From: WHSP01 sp040905505
Lineage (GTDB): Bacteria; Gemmatimonadota; Gemmatimonadetes; Longimicrobiales; Longimicrobiaceae
Length of the DNA: 22,963 nucleotides
Direction of reading: 5' to 3'
Assembly: GCA_040905505.1 (NCBI GenBank)
Contig: JBBDRL010000085.1
Location: 1 to 22,963, forward strand
The translations under genes were made by a program, and so were the position numbers. The notes beneath the pieces were generated by a model. It saw nothing but the letters and a program-made list of their open reading frames with translations, did no database searches and had not been told where the DNA came from. Below are positions 15,285 to 22,856 of this stretch, piece after piece; the first letter of the stretch is position 1; the number at the start of each line of letters is the position of its first letter.

Positions 15285-17687
15285 GTGGCCGATTTCAACC
15301 TGATTGGACAGAGCTTCGGACCGCAGGACCTGGTCGCCAAGATCACCGGTCGTGCAAAGTATGCCGAGGACTTTCGTGCCGAAGGAATGTTGTTCACGAA
15401 GCTACTCGTGAGCCCGATGCCGCACGCCCGAGTGCGTAGCATCGATTACAGCGAGGCGCTCCGGCTTCCCGGTGTGGTAGCCGTCCTGACCGCCGACGAG
15501 GTACCGCAGGAAGACCACCCCTTCGAGCCCTGCCTCACGAACGAGCCGCTCTACGAGGGCGAACCGATCCTCGCCGTCGCGGCGGTCGACGAGACGACGG
15601 CGGCCGACGCGATCGAGCTGATCAGGGTGGACCTGGAACCCCTGCCGTTCGCGCTCAACCCGCTCGACTCATTGCGACCCGGCGGGCCGAATGCGACGCT
15701 GATGGGCAACGTCTATCAGGAGCGTGAGGTTGTCGAGCTGAAGTGGCCGCAGGAGGTCTTCGACGCCGCCAACGAGCCGGACCAGATGCCGCTCGGCGAG
15801 GCGAACGACGAATGGGAGTACGGCGATCTCGAGGCGGGCTTCGCGAACGCCGATTACATCATGGAGGAGACGCTCTGCTGCCAGTCCGTGACGCACCATC
15901 CGATGGAGCCACGGACGGCGATGGCCTACTGGCAGAACGGCAAGCTCTACATGCATTCGTCCGTGCAGAGCGTAGCGCAATCGCGGCGCGGCATTGCTGA
16001 TCGCTTGGGATTGGAGCTGGACGACGTCATCCTGATCTCCGAATACTGCGGTGGCGGCTTCGGCAGTAAGATCCGCGGCAGCGTCACCGAGGTCATCCCG
16101 GCGCTCCTGGCGCGGAAGACGGGCCGACCGGTCATGATGCGGATCACCAGGGCGGAGGAGACCGCCATCGGCCGCGGCCGGCCCGGCATGCTGGGCTGGG
16201 CACGGATGGGCTTCCGCAACGACGGCCGCATGACGGCCCTCGATCTCTTCCTGGTTCAGGACAACGGCCCGTACAGCCGCCAGGGCGACTCGGGCACCAG
16301 CGGCGACGTCGCCGCGCTGGCCTACACGCCCGAAAGCATGCGCTTCCGGACCGTGCGAGTACTGACCAATACGCCGCCGCGGGCTGCGCAGCGCGGGCCC
16401 GGCGGCGTGCAAATCGTTTCCATGCTGGAGCCGATGGTGGATCGCGCGGCGCGGCAGATCGGAGTCGATCGGCTGCAGGTCCGGCTAGTGAACGCTCCGA
16501 ACGCCGAGACGCAGTTCGGGCGTGGCAGTTACGAGCTGACGAGCTGCTTCGCGGGTGAAGCGCTCAGTCGTGGCGCGGAGCTCTTCAACTGGTCCGAGCG
16601 GTCGCAGCGTAGCGGCCAGCGAAACGGTAGCAAGGTCCGTGGCGTCGGCATCGCGCTGAGCCCTTATTACGGTGGTACGAGTGGTTGGGACGGCCTTGTG
16701 GTCATCCGGCCCGACGGCAAGCTCTACATCCACCAGGGCGTCGGCAACCTCGGGACGCACTCGTGCATCGACACGGCGAAGGCCGCCGCCGAGGTGCTGA
16801 ACGCGGACTGGGCAAACTGCGAGGTGGTCTTCGGAAACACCTCGAGGCATCTTCCGCACAGCTCCTCGCAGTCCGGCAGTCAGACGACGCACGCACACAC
16901 CCGAGCCAACTGGGTCGTCGGGCAGGCGGCGAAGGGGCTGCTCCAGGAGCTCGCGGCGCTCGAGCTCGGTGGCTCCCCGTCGGACTACGACGTCAGCGGC
17001 GGCCGGGTTCACCGGATCGGCGCGCCGGGCACCGGTCTCACCTTCGCGCAGGCAGCGGAGCGTGCGATCGCGCGTGGCGGAAAGTTCGACGGGCACGAGC
17101 TGCCGGAGGACATCAACGACATGACGAGGACTTCGGCGACGGCGCTCGCCGGGCAGGGCCTCGTGGCGGCAGCCAAGGACAACCTTCCCCACACCGCCCG
17201 GACGTATTCGTTCGTCGCGACGTTCATCGAGGTCGAAGTCGACGTCGAGACGGGCGCGTTCGAGATCATCGACGTCACGTCGGTCGCCGATTGCGGTACC
17301 GTGCTGAACCCGAGGAGCCTCGCCGCGCAGGCGAACGGCGGTGTGATCCAGGGTATCGGCATCGCCCGCAGCTTCAAGTGGGCAATCGATCCGACCTGGG
17401 GGGTCCATCTCTCGAAGCGGATCGAGGCGACCAAGCCGCCGGCCATGTTGGACGTTCCCACCACCCTGACATTCGAGGCTGTGGATCTGCCGGATCCGCA
17501 GAATCCGGTGGGATCGAAGGGGATCGGCGAACCGCCCGTTGGGGCCGGTGCTGGCGCGCTCCTCTGTGCGGTCGAGGATGCGCTCGGCGGGCTTGCTCCG
17601 TCGCACCAGCCGGTCACGCCGGACAAGATCCTGAGCATCGTTGAGAGCGGCAGCCTGGGATGGAGCCGCCTCGAAACCCACGTCTGA
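15285..17687 (+). CDS. molybdopterin-binding catalytic subunit, xanthine dehydrogenase/aldehyde oxidoreductase family
   Basis: Large subunit, 800 aa, normal family size. The N-terminal part (residues 17-120, AKITGRAKYAEDF to RVDLEPLPFAL) is the aldehyde oxidase/xanthine dehydrogenase a/b hammerhead domain. The rest binds the molybdenum cofactor: GGGFGSK (256-262), a substrate-loop region NTPPRAAQRGPGG (362-374), a cofactor-contact region HQGVGNLGTHSC (483-494), DCGTVLNPRSLAAQANGG (669-686), and KGIGEPPVGAGA (745-756) with the catalytic Glu at 749. The loop is not the AYxCSFR of CO dehydrogenase and not a clear xanthine dehydrogenase loop, so the substrate is unknown. No signal peptide; export would depend on the small subunit. 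GTG start at 15285 follows a strong aggaggag site, 9 bp after the previous stop. Confidence 0.94.
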   Translation: MADFNLIGQSFGPQDLVAKITGRAKYAEDFRAEGMLFTKLLVSPMPHARVRSIDYSEALRLPGVVAVLTADEVPQEDHPFEPCLTNEPLYEGEPILAVAAVDETTAADAIELIRVDLEPLPFALNPLDSLRPGGPNATLMGNVYQEREVVELKWPQEVFDAANEPDQMPLGEANDEWEYGDLEAGFANADYIMEETLCCQSVTHHPMEPRTAMAYWQNGKLYMHSSVQSVAQSRRGIADRLGLELDDVILISEYCGGGFGSKIRGSVTEVIPALLARKTGRPVMMRITRAEETAIGRGRPGMLGWARMGFRNDGRMTALDLFLVQDNGPYSRQGDSGTSGDVAALAYTPESMRFRTVRVLTNTPPRAAQRGPGGVQIVSMLEPMVDRAARQIGVDRLQVRLVNAPNAETQFGRGSYELTSCFAGEALSRGAELFNWSERSQRSGQRNGSKVRGVGIALSPYYGGTSGWDGLVVIRPDGKLYIHQGVGNLGTHSCIDTAKAAAEVLNADWANCEVVFGNTSRHLPHSSSQSGSQTTHAHTRANWVVGQAAKGLLQELAALELGGSPSDYDVSGGRVHRIGAPGTGLTFAQAAERAIARGGKFDGHELPEDINDMTRTSATALAGQGLVAAAKDNLPHTARTYSFVATFIEVEVDVETGAFEIIDVTSVADCGTVLNPRSLAAQANGGVIQGIGIARSFKWAIDPTWGVHLSKRIEATKPPAMLDVPTTLTFEAVDLPDPQNPVGSKGIGEPPVGAGAGALLCAVEDALGGLAPSHQPVTPDKILSIVESGSLGWSRLETHV

Positions 17688-17703
17688 GCCGAAGGAGCGA
17701 GCA

Positions 17704-18705
17704 ATGGCGGTTATTCACGACATGATGCCAGCGTACGAGCTCTTCCAGCCAACTGATGTGGAAGGGGCGATCGCGCTGCTGAACGAACACGGTGATGGCG
17801 CTCGCGTCCTCGCCGGCGGGATGGACACCTGGGATTGGCTGAAGGATCGCGCCAAGCGGATCACCGCGCTCATCGATCTGGCCGGGATCGAGGAGTTGAG
17901 GGAAATCCGTGCGACGCCGGACGGCGTCGATATCGGTGCGCTGGTACCGCTCACCCAGGTCGAGCGGCATTCTCAGATCGTGCAGAACTACTCGGTCCTG
18001 GCCGACTCGGCCCGGCACGTAGCCACACCGCAGATCCGGAATCAGGGGACGCTCGGCGGGAACGTGTCTCAGGATACCCGCTGCTCGTACTACCGCAGCG
18101 GCTGGCCCTGTTATCGGGCTGGTGGGAACGTCTGCTACGCGAACACCCCCACCTCTCTGAACCGCGAGCACGCGATTCTCGGGGCGGATCGCTGCGTTGC
18201 GGTGAGCCCGTCGGACACGGCGCCGGCTCTGATCGCGCTGGATGCGAAGATGGTCGTGCAGAACCGCCGGGGTGAGCGCGAGATCGACGCGGCCAACTAC
18301 TTCATCGGACCGGGTACGGACATCGAGCGGATGACGGTTCTGAAGAACGGCGACGTTCTCACGGCCATCCGGATCCCGAACACCTGGTCGAACGCGCAGT
18401 TCTATTTCGAGAAGGTGGCGGACAGAAAATCGTGGGACTTCCCGCTGGTCAATGTCGCGTCCGCGTTACGAGTCGAGAACGGAGTGATCCAGGACTCGCG
18501 GATCGTCGTTGGTGCGGTGGCGGCCAAGCCGTTGCGACTGTTCCGGGTCGAAGAGGCGATCGCCGGGCGACCGGTAAACGAGGAGACGGCGGCGGCGGCG
18601 GGGGAGATCGCAGTACGCGGTGCGGAACCGCTCCGACTTAACGGCTACAAAGTACCCCTCATGCGTAACCTCGTTAAGCGGGCAATCCGCGGTCAGGAGG
18701 CGTAG
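17704..18705 (+). CDS. FAD-binding subunit of the molybdenum hydroxylase with [4Fe-4S]-type cysteine insertion
   Basis: Medium subunit, 333 aa, of the FAD-binding PCMH type with a C-terminal CO dehydrogenase flavoprotein domain. FAD-contact segments are LAGGMDTWDWLK (36-47) and QIRNQGTLGGNVSQ (110-123). After the latter lies an insertion with C127, C136, C144 and C164. Comparable insertions in PaoB and in the 4-hydroxybenzoyl-CoA reductase beta subunit bind a [4Fe-4S] cluster, so an extra cluster is likely here. SPSDTAPALIALDA (168-181) resumes the usual fold. I chose ATG 17704 because ggagcgag precedes it and the protein begins in family style; the open frame reaches 17641 only by overlapping the large-subunit gene. 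No signal peptide. The stop lies 2 bp before the cytochrome b gene. Confidence 0.93.
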   Translation: MAVIHDMMPAYELFQPTDVEGAIALLNEHGDGARVLAGGMDTWDWLKDRAKRITALIDLAGIEELREIRATPDGVDIGALVPLTQVERHSQIVQNYSVLADSARHVATPQIRNQGTLGGNVSQDTRCSYYRSGWPCYRAGGNVCYANTPTSLNREHAILGADRCVAVSPSDTAPALIALDAKMVVQNRRGEREIDAANYFIGPGTDIERMTVLKNGDVLTAIRIPNTWSNAQFYFEKVADRKSWDFPLVNVASALRVENGVIQDSRIVVGAVAAKPLRLFRVEEAIAGRPVNEETAAAAGEIAVRGAEPLRLNGYKVPLMRNLVKRAIRGQEA

Positions 18706-18707
18706 TA

Positions 18708-19595
18708 ATGGAACTTTTCCGCAGAACGTTCAATCCGTGGAACCAGGAGATCCTCATCGGGGTGTCCTGGACCCTCCTGTACGTGGCGATCGTCGCGGGC
18801 GCGGCCTTCATCATCGGTCACGCCATCTACGCGGGCTTCATCGCCAAAAAGGAGGTGCCACCCACGGATGAAGACGTGAGGCGTGTGGCGCCCAACGCGC
18901 CGGAACGCGTCGAACGTCACACTATGACGTCGCGGATCTCCCACTGGATATTGGCGGTCTCGGTGCTCGCTCTCCTGATTACGGGGTTCGTACCGGTGCT
19001 GGGCCTGCAGTTCCCATGGGTGACGATCCACTGGATCGCCGGACTGGTGCTTGCGGCATACACGGTCTTTCACACGGCCCATGTAGTCAAGCGCCGGACG
19101 CTCGGCACCATGTGGGTGAGCCGTAAGGAACTCGGCGAGATGTGGGCGCGCGTCAAACTGATGGCGGGTGGCCACGGCGCGGAGCCCCCGAAGCCCGGTA
19201 AATGGGCCATCGAGAACAAGGCTTTCCATCACCTGACGATGACCGCGGGTCTGGTCGTGGTAGGGACCGGACTCCTCATGATGCTTCGGGTGGACACGGT
19301 GTTTGCTTCGGCGAATCCCTACATCCTCTCGGATGCGACATGGGGTGTGATGTTCGTGTTACACGGCATTGCCTCCGTGGTGTTCGTCGGGGCGATCATG
19401 GTCCACATCTACTTCGCGCTGCATCCCGAGAAGCATTGGATCACGTGGTCGATGATCCGAGGCTGGATCTCCCGTCGTGATTACGCTTGGCACCATGATC
19501 CGAAGCGTTGGCCGGTCCCGCCGAAGTCGGTGCCCTTGAAAGGTGTCTCGCCCCGTGAACCTTCGGGGACGCCCGCCACCCATCACGAACCATAG
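18708..19595 (+). CDS. membrane cytochrome b subunit (formate dehydrogenase gamma / cytochrome b561-like)
   Basis: A 295-aa integral membrane protein. The first helix (about 18-44) is separate. A four-helix cytochrome b-type core follows, with helices about 78-98, 106-128, 176-193 and 212-238. Candidate heme ligands lie in these helices: H79 (RISHWIL), H108 (TIHWIAG), H122 or H125 (VFHTAHVVKR), H219 (VLHGIA) and H233 (MVHIYF). This resembles the diheme gamma subunit of membrane formate dehydrogenases. The C-terminal tail (after 255) is hydrophilic and Pro-rich. The inferred role is to anchor the periplasmic hydroxylase and pass electrons to the quinone pool. ATG 18708 follows a caggagg site. 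It is 2 bp after the FAD subunit stop. Confidence 0.9.
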   Translation: MELFRRTFNPWNQEILIGVSWTLLYVAIVAGAAFIIGHAIYAGFIAKKEVPPTDEDVRRVAPNAPERVERHTMTSRISHWILAVSVLALLITGFVPVLGLQFPWVTIHWIAGLVLAAYTVFHTAHVVKRRTLGTMWVSRKELGEMWARVKLMAGGHGAEPPKPGKWAIENKAFHHLTMTAGLVVVGTGLLMMLRVDTVFASANPYILSDATWGVMFVLHGIASVVFVGAIMVHIYFALHPEKHWITWSMIRGWISRRDYAWHHDPKRWPVPPKSVPLKGVSPREPSGTPATHHEP

Positions 19596-19603
19596 GGGGC
19601 GGG

Positions 19604-20029
19604 GTGGCTGGATCGAGCCGACAGGAGCTCAAGGATCGGATCGACGCGATCGAGGAAAGTTACGAGTTCATGCTCGCGTACGCGGCGCAGGGCCTCTCGA
19701 CGGACCAGGCGTCCAAGAGCGGCGCTCAGCTTCGCGAGTTCCTCGGCCGCACGCAGGACGCCCTCGGCCGACTCACCGATCTCTTCGAGGCGGTCGTTCA
19801 GGAAGAGGGCCTGGGTTCCGATCCCGCATATGCAGACTTCATCGAGGTACTGCGCGCCGATGCGCACAAGGCGAGCGCTGCCGTGCGACTCACGCTGGCG
19901 CAGCCGGCGATCGGGTCGCAGCTCGTCGACAACCTGAATGCCTCCATACATCTCCGTGCCCTGTTGACGGATATCTTCCTTCTCGACGAGGTGATCGAGC
20001 CACGGTCGACGGCGTCAGCGTCGACCTGA
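19604..20029 (+). CDS. small helical protein of unknown function at the end of the hydroxylase operon
   Basis: A 141-aa soluble protein predicted from composition to be nearly all alpha-helical, with heptad-like stretches (RQELKDRIDAIEESYEFML and QLREFLGRTQDALGRLTDLF). No cysteine, signal peptide or membrane segment is visible. I do not recognise the family. It starts at GTG 19604, 8 bp after the cytochrome b stop, with a G-rich sequence in front, and ends before a long hairpin, so it is probably the last gene of the operon. A cofactor-insertion or assembly chaperone, a role usually filled by XdhC/PaoD-type proteins that are absent here, is one possibility. That is only an inference from position. 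Confidence 0.8.
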   Translation: MAGSSRQELKDRIDAIEESYEFMLAYAAQGLSTDQASKSGAQLREFLGRTQDALGRLTDLFEAVVQEEGLGSDPAYADFIEVLRADAHKASAAVRLTLAQPAIGSQLVDNLNASIHLRALLTDIFLLDEVIEPRSTASAST

Positions 20030-20053
20030 GCAGCGGCGGGAGTTAGCGGTACA

Positions 20054-20094
20054 CGAAAGCGGCGCCGGATCTGGATGATCCGGCGTCGCTTTCG
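20054..20094 (+). terminator. long hairpin terminator after the hydroxylase operon
   Basis: Stem arms of 17 nt (20054-20070 and 20078-20094), with only one G-T wobble, enclose the 7-nt loop ctggatg. The 3' arm ends in ctttcg. It lies 24 bp past the last stop of the operon. There is no long T tract. The symmetry would let it act on both strands. Confidence 0.75.
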
Positions 20095-20146
20095 GTTCAG
20101 CACATCGCCCCCGCTTCGCTCCCTTGTCAACTCCCGCATTCTCTTG

Positions 20147-20237
20147 GTCATTCCCGCGGAAGCGGGAATCCAGTAGGATGGTGACCTGTTAACGAATGGT
20201 CGAGACCCTACTGGATCCCCGCATCCGCGGGGATGAC
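20147..20237. repeat. REPIN-like inverted repeat element
   Basis: Two 31-bp arms (20147-20177 and 20207-20237) are inverted copies with 28 of 31 positions matching, separated by 29 bp. Each arm is itself an imperfect palindrome: ttcccgcggaagcgggaa on the left and ccccgcatccgcgggg on the right. This is the layout of a REP doublet (REPIN), non-autonomous repeats usually placed between genes. Here it lies between converging genes. I see no REP-associated transposase (RAYT) in the window. Confidence 0.8.
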
Positions 20238-20283
20238 GAGGAGTCCGCGGGGATGACGAGGAGTCCGCGGGGATGACGAGGAG
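20224..20283. repeat. three perfect 20-bp tandem repeats at the edge of the REPIN-like element
   Basis: The unit tccgcggggatgacgaggag occurs three times without a mismatch (20224-20243, 20244-20263, 20264-20283). The first copy overlaps the last 14 bp of the right REPIN arm. The tandem run therefore looks like a slipped or rolling expansion of the element's end. A purine-rich tract follows (20284-20320). Confidence 0.9.
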
Positions 20284-20327
20284 GAGGTGGGAAGGAGAGG
20301 AGAAGGCGAGGGGGACGGAGTCCGCAC

Positions 20328-20381
20328 GGCCGCGTGCTTCCCCTGTCCCCCTCCGGCCACGTGCTTCCCCTCGGCCTCCCC
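20328..20381. repeat. imperfect 27-bp tandem duplication, pyrimidine-rich
   Basis: Two 27-bp units (20328-20354 and 20355-20381) share cgtgcttcccct and have a diverged remainder. Within this stretch gtccccctc (20345-20353) can pair with gagggggac (20308-20316). That could form a 9-bp stem just after the gamma-glutamyltransferase gene on the minus strand. It is not a clear terminator because no T tract follows. Confidence 0.6.
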
Positions 20382-20384
20382 TCC

Positions 20385-22067
20385 TCAGAACCCTCCCGCG
20401 TGCCCATCCTTGCGAACGTCCGAGGAAGCGGCCCAGCCGCGCGGTAACTTCACGACCATCTGGGAGCCGCCGAAGGCGCTACCGCTGTTCACATCGTGTC
20501 CCATCGCGGCGAGGCGGTTACGAACCTCGAGGCTGATCGGCGACTCGAAGGAGACCCTGGCGCCGCTGTTATGCTGGAATCGCGCAGCGTCGTTCGCCTC
20601 CTGCGGGTCCATGCCGAAGAGGATCATGTTGAGCAGGACCTGCACATGACCCTGCGGCTGCATCGCGCCGCCCATGACTCCGAAGGCCATCCAGGGCTCC
20701 TCGCCCTGCGCAGTGAGCCGCGTGGCAAACGCCGGAACGAGCGTATGGAAGGGACGCTTGTTCGGCCCTACCGTGTTCGGGTGGTCCTCCTCGAGCGTGA
20801 ATCCGGCGCCGCGATTCTGCAGGACGAACCCTGTGCCCGGCACCGTGATGCCGGAGCCGAAGTAGCCGTAGATGCTATTGATGAAGGAGATCATGTTCCC
20901 CTCCGCGTCGGCGGCGGCGAGATAGATCGTCTCGCTCTCGGTAAACGCCTCCCCCGGCTCGACCCGCTCGGCAGCGCGCTCGGGATCGAAGAGAGCTCTG
21001 CGGCGGGCGATATAGTCATCCGTCAGGAGCTGGTCGACCGAGACACGCATGTAGTCGGGATCGGCGATATGGCCAGCGAGATCGGCGTACGCGATCTTCT
21101 TGGCCTCGATGAGGTGGTGCAGGTACTCGGCGCTGTTGTGACCCATCGAGGCGAGGTCGACGCCTTCCAGGACGCGCAGCATCTGCAGCGCCGCGATGCC
21201 CTGGCCCGGCGGCGGCAGCTCATACAGCTTGTAGCCCGCGTACTCGACGCCTACCGGATCCACCCATTCGACCTGGACCTTGGTGAGGTCGTCGTAGGTG
21301 AGGAAGCCGTCGAGGGCCTGTACACCGTCGACTACGCGGCGGCCCAGCTCACCGCCATAGAAAACCGAAGGCCCCTGCTCGGCGATCATCCGAAACGAGC
21401 GGGCGAGGTCCGGGTTCCGGAACCACTCGCCCGCCTCGGGCGCCCGCGCGCCCTCGAGCAAGTAGGTCGCGGTCGACCCCGGATCCCGCTGGAGCTTGTC
21501 GACCTGATTGCCCCAGTCGCGTGCAATGATCGGGGTCACGGGGAAGCCCTCTTCGGCCAGGCGGATGGCCGGCTCGAGCACCTCCGCGAGCGTGAGGTTG
21601 CCGAAACGCTCGATCAGCGCCGCCCAACCGGCGAGAGCGCCAGGAACGGTAATCGCCTCCGCCCCGCTTCCCGGCATATCATCGTGGCCGCGGCGAATCA
21701 ATTCCTCGCGAGAGATGAGGGAACCGGACGGGCCGGCGGAGTTCATCCCGATCAGCTCCTGGTCTTCTTCGGACCAGATGATCGCGAACATATCGCCGCC
21801 CATGCCGGTCATATGCGGCTCGGTCAGATTCAGGACGGCGGCCGCGGCCACGGAAGCATCGATTGCATTGCCTCCCCTCCTCATGATCTCGAGCCCGGCG
21901 CTGGTCGCCAGGGGCTGGCTCGTCGCGATGGCAGCGTTCGGAGCATAGACGGTCGAGCGTCCCGAGTTGGTCGCCGGACTCGTGTACGGCTGGTCCTGTC
22001 CGTTGAGGGCCATCGGCATCGCGCTTACAAGCGTCGTCAGGAAGATTGAACCGAGGTGACGCATCAT
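20385..22067 (-). CDS. ggt: gamma-glutamyltransferase family protein, secreted
   Basis: N-terminal nucleophile hydrolase of the gamma-glutamyltransferase family, 560 aa from the chosen start, made as a precursor that cleaves itself. MMRHLGSIFLTTLVSAMPMALNGQ looks like a signal peptide, so it is probably periplasmic. The large-subunit part has NAIDASVAAA and EPHMTGMGGDMF. The processing site is ESET-IYLAAAD, placing the likely nucleophile Thr about 380 residues in; the usual second Thr is Ile, and the His of the T-T-H-Y motif is Tyr, as in GGT-like acylase relatives. The small subunit has GPNKRPFHTLVP and GVMGGAMQPQGHVQ. Substrate could be glutathione or another gamma-glutamyl or acyl amide. 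Two ATG codons (22067, 22064) fit the signal peptide; the frame continues to a TTG at 22100. A single gene, convergent with the hydroxylase operon. Confidence 0.93.
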   Translation of the reverse strand: MMRHLGSIFLTTLVSAMPMALNGQDQPYTSPATNSGRSTVYAPNAAIATSQPLATSAGLEIMRRGGNAIDASVAAAAVLNLTEPHMTGMGGDMFAIIWSEEDQELIGMNSAGPSGSLISREELIRRGHDDMPGSGAEAITVPGALAGWAALIERFGNLTLAEVLEPAIRLAEEGFPVTPIIARDWGNQVDKLQRDPGSTATYLLEGARAPEAGEWFRNPDLARSFRMIAEQGPSVFYGGELGRRVVDGVQALDGFLTYDDLTKVQVEWVDPVGVEYAGYKLYELPPPGQGIAALQMLRVLEGVDLASMGHNSAEYLHHLIEAKKIAYADLAGHIADPDYMRVSVDQLLTDDYIARRRALFDPERAAERVEPGEAFTESETIYLAAADAEGNMISFINSIYGYFGSGITVPGTGFVLQNRGAGFTLEEDHPNTVGPNKRPFHTLVPAFATRLTAQGEEPWMAFGVMGGAMQPQGHVQVLLNMILFGMDPQEANDAARFQHNSGARVSFESPISLEVRNRLAAMGHDVNSGSAFGGSQMVVKLPRGWAASSDVRKDGHAGGF

Positions 22068-22156
22068 GGAATCCGGTGAGCGGGGAAGGTGAGGCGGCAA
22101 GGACGATGTTTCGCGGGGCGAGCCGACTCATGGGCCTCCGGCACGCCCTATCGGGA

Positions 22157-22185
22157 ATTGTAATCAGCGGATCCGAGGAGCGAAA
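22157..22185 (-). promoter_or_regulatory. possible promoter of the gamma-glutamyltransferase gene
   Basis: On the minus strand a good -10, TACAAT (22162-22157; five of six), lies 17 bp from a poor -35, TTTCGC (22185-22180). Predicted transcription begins about 83 nt before the ATG at 22067. Only the -10 is strong. Confidence 0.4.
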
Positions 22186-22223
22186 GTGTATTGCGGCGCC
22201 TGAGGAGCGCCGGAGCCAGGCGT

Positions 22224-22257
22224 AAAAAAAGCGCGCCCCCTCGGTGGAGACGCGCTT
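22224..22257 (-). terminator. intrinsic terminator after the cytochrome c gene
   Basis: On the minus strand the stem aagcgcg/cgcgctt (22257-22251 with 22235-22229) is followed by seven T residues (22230-22224). It lies about 30 bp past the cytochrome c stop. A textbook Rho-independent terminator. Confidence 0.88.
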
Positions 22258-22287
22258 CGAGCTCCGCGATGCCGCGGCAACCGGAGA

Positions 22288-22710
22288 TCAGCGAGACGCT
22301 GGAGGGGTTACCCCGATCGCACTCAGCCCCTCATCGTCTGCCGGCAGCTCGGTGTCCCCCGCTGGCACATCATTCAGCTGCAGCATATAGGCGACGATGT
22401 CGGAATACTCCTGGGTGGAGAGGCGCCCCGGCGAATCGAATGGCATCGTGGACCGGATCTGGTTGTGCAGATCACGGATCGAGCGGCCGGTCCAAACGAG
22501 CAGGAACCGGGCGTGCGACCACTCCGCCGGGGAGTGGCATGCGCTGCATTCGAGCTGCACGGTCGCCTCACCGCGCTCCGCCTGCTCCTCAGTATAAACG
22601 CCGCTCCAGATCGTTTTATCCGAAGCGCCGTTGGTCTGCGCATTCGTCGGTTGCGCAGCGACGAGAATGAGCACTGCTGCGAGCCAGAAAACGCCTGCCG
22701 TTCGTTTCAT
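22288..22710 (-). CDS. small secreted c-type cytochrome
   Basis: A 140-aa single-heme cytochrome c. It begins with a signal peptide (MKRTAGVFWLAAVLILVAAQPTNAQ, cleavage near residue 24). The mature protein has WSGVYTEEQAERGEA before the heme-binding CSACH (55-59) and a likely axial Met at 89 (STMPFDSPG). It ends in LSTQEYSDIVAYMLQLNDVPAG, a typical closing helix of class I cytochromes used as electron carriers next to dehydrogenases. It would need the Ccm system encoded at 7962-13938. ATG 22710 has aaggaga 8 nt upstream; the open frame extends to 22743 without support. A strong terminator follows. The partner enzyme is unknown; the cytochrome b-linked hydroxylase is only a neighbour. Confidence 0.9.
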   Translation of the reverse strand: MKRTAGVFWLAAVLILVAAQPTNAQTNGASDKTIWSGVYTEEQAERGEATVQLECSACHSPAEWSHARFLLVWTGRSIRDLHNQIRSTMPFDSPGRLSTQEYSDIVAYMLQLNDVPAGDTELPADDEGLSAIGVTPPASR

Positions 22711-22795
22711 TCCATGTCTCCTTAATGAGGCTACCCGCTCCACGTCGCTCCTGCAGGCTCGCAGAAGACCCGATCGGTGCTACACGGCGGAGCGG

Positions 22796-22824
22796 ATAAT
22801 GTTGCGCTGCGCAGAACTGCACAA
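22796..22824 (-). promoter_or_regulatory. possible promoter of the cytochrome c gene
   Basis: On the minus strand TTGTGC (22824-22819), 17 bp spacer, CATTAT (22801-22796). The matches are three and four of six. It lies in the right place, about 85 bp before the ATG, but is weak. Confidence 0.3.
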
Positions 22825-22856
22825 GCTGCCGGCTGCACCAAGATGTTCCCTGCAAA

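Noticed and set aside
14649..17687. Aerobic CO dehydrogenase (CoxSL) assignment for the hydroxylase
   Set aside because: The large subunit lacks the AYxCSFR active-site loop of form I CO dehydrogenase, the gene order is different and the small subunit carries a Tat signal.
20224..20283. Second repeat array as a possible CRISPR
   Set aside because: Three contiguous 20-bp copies without spacers, continuous with a REP-type arm.
20496..22049. Long plus-strand open frame opposite the gamma-glutamyltransferase gene
   Set aside because: Antisense to a full-length recognised enzyme; Arg/Asp-rich translation without any family features.
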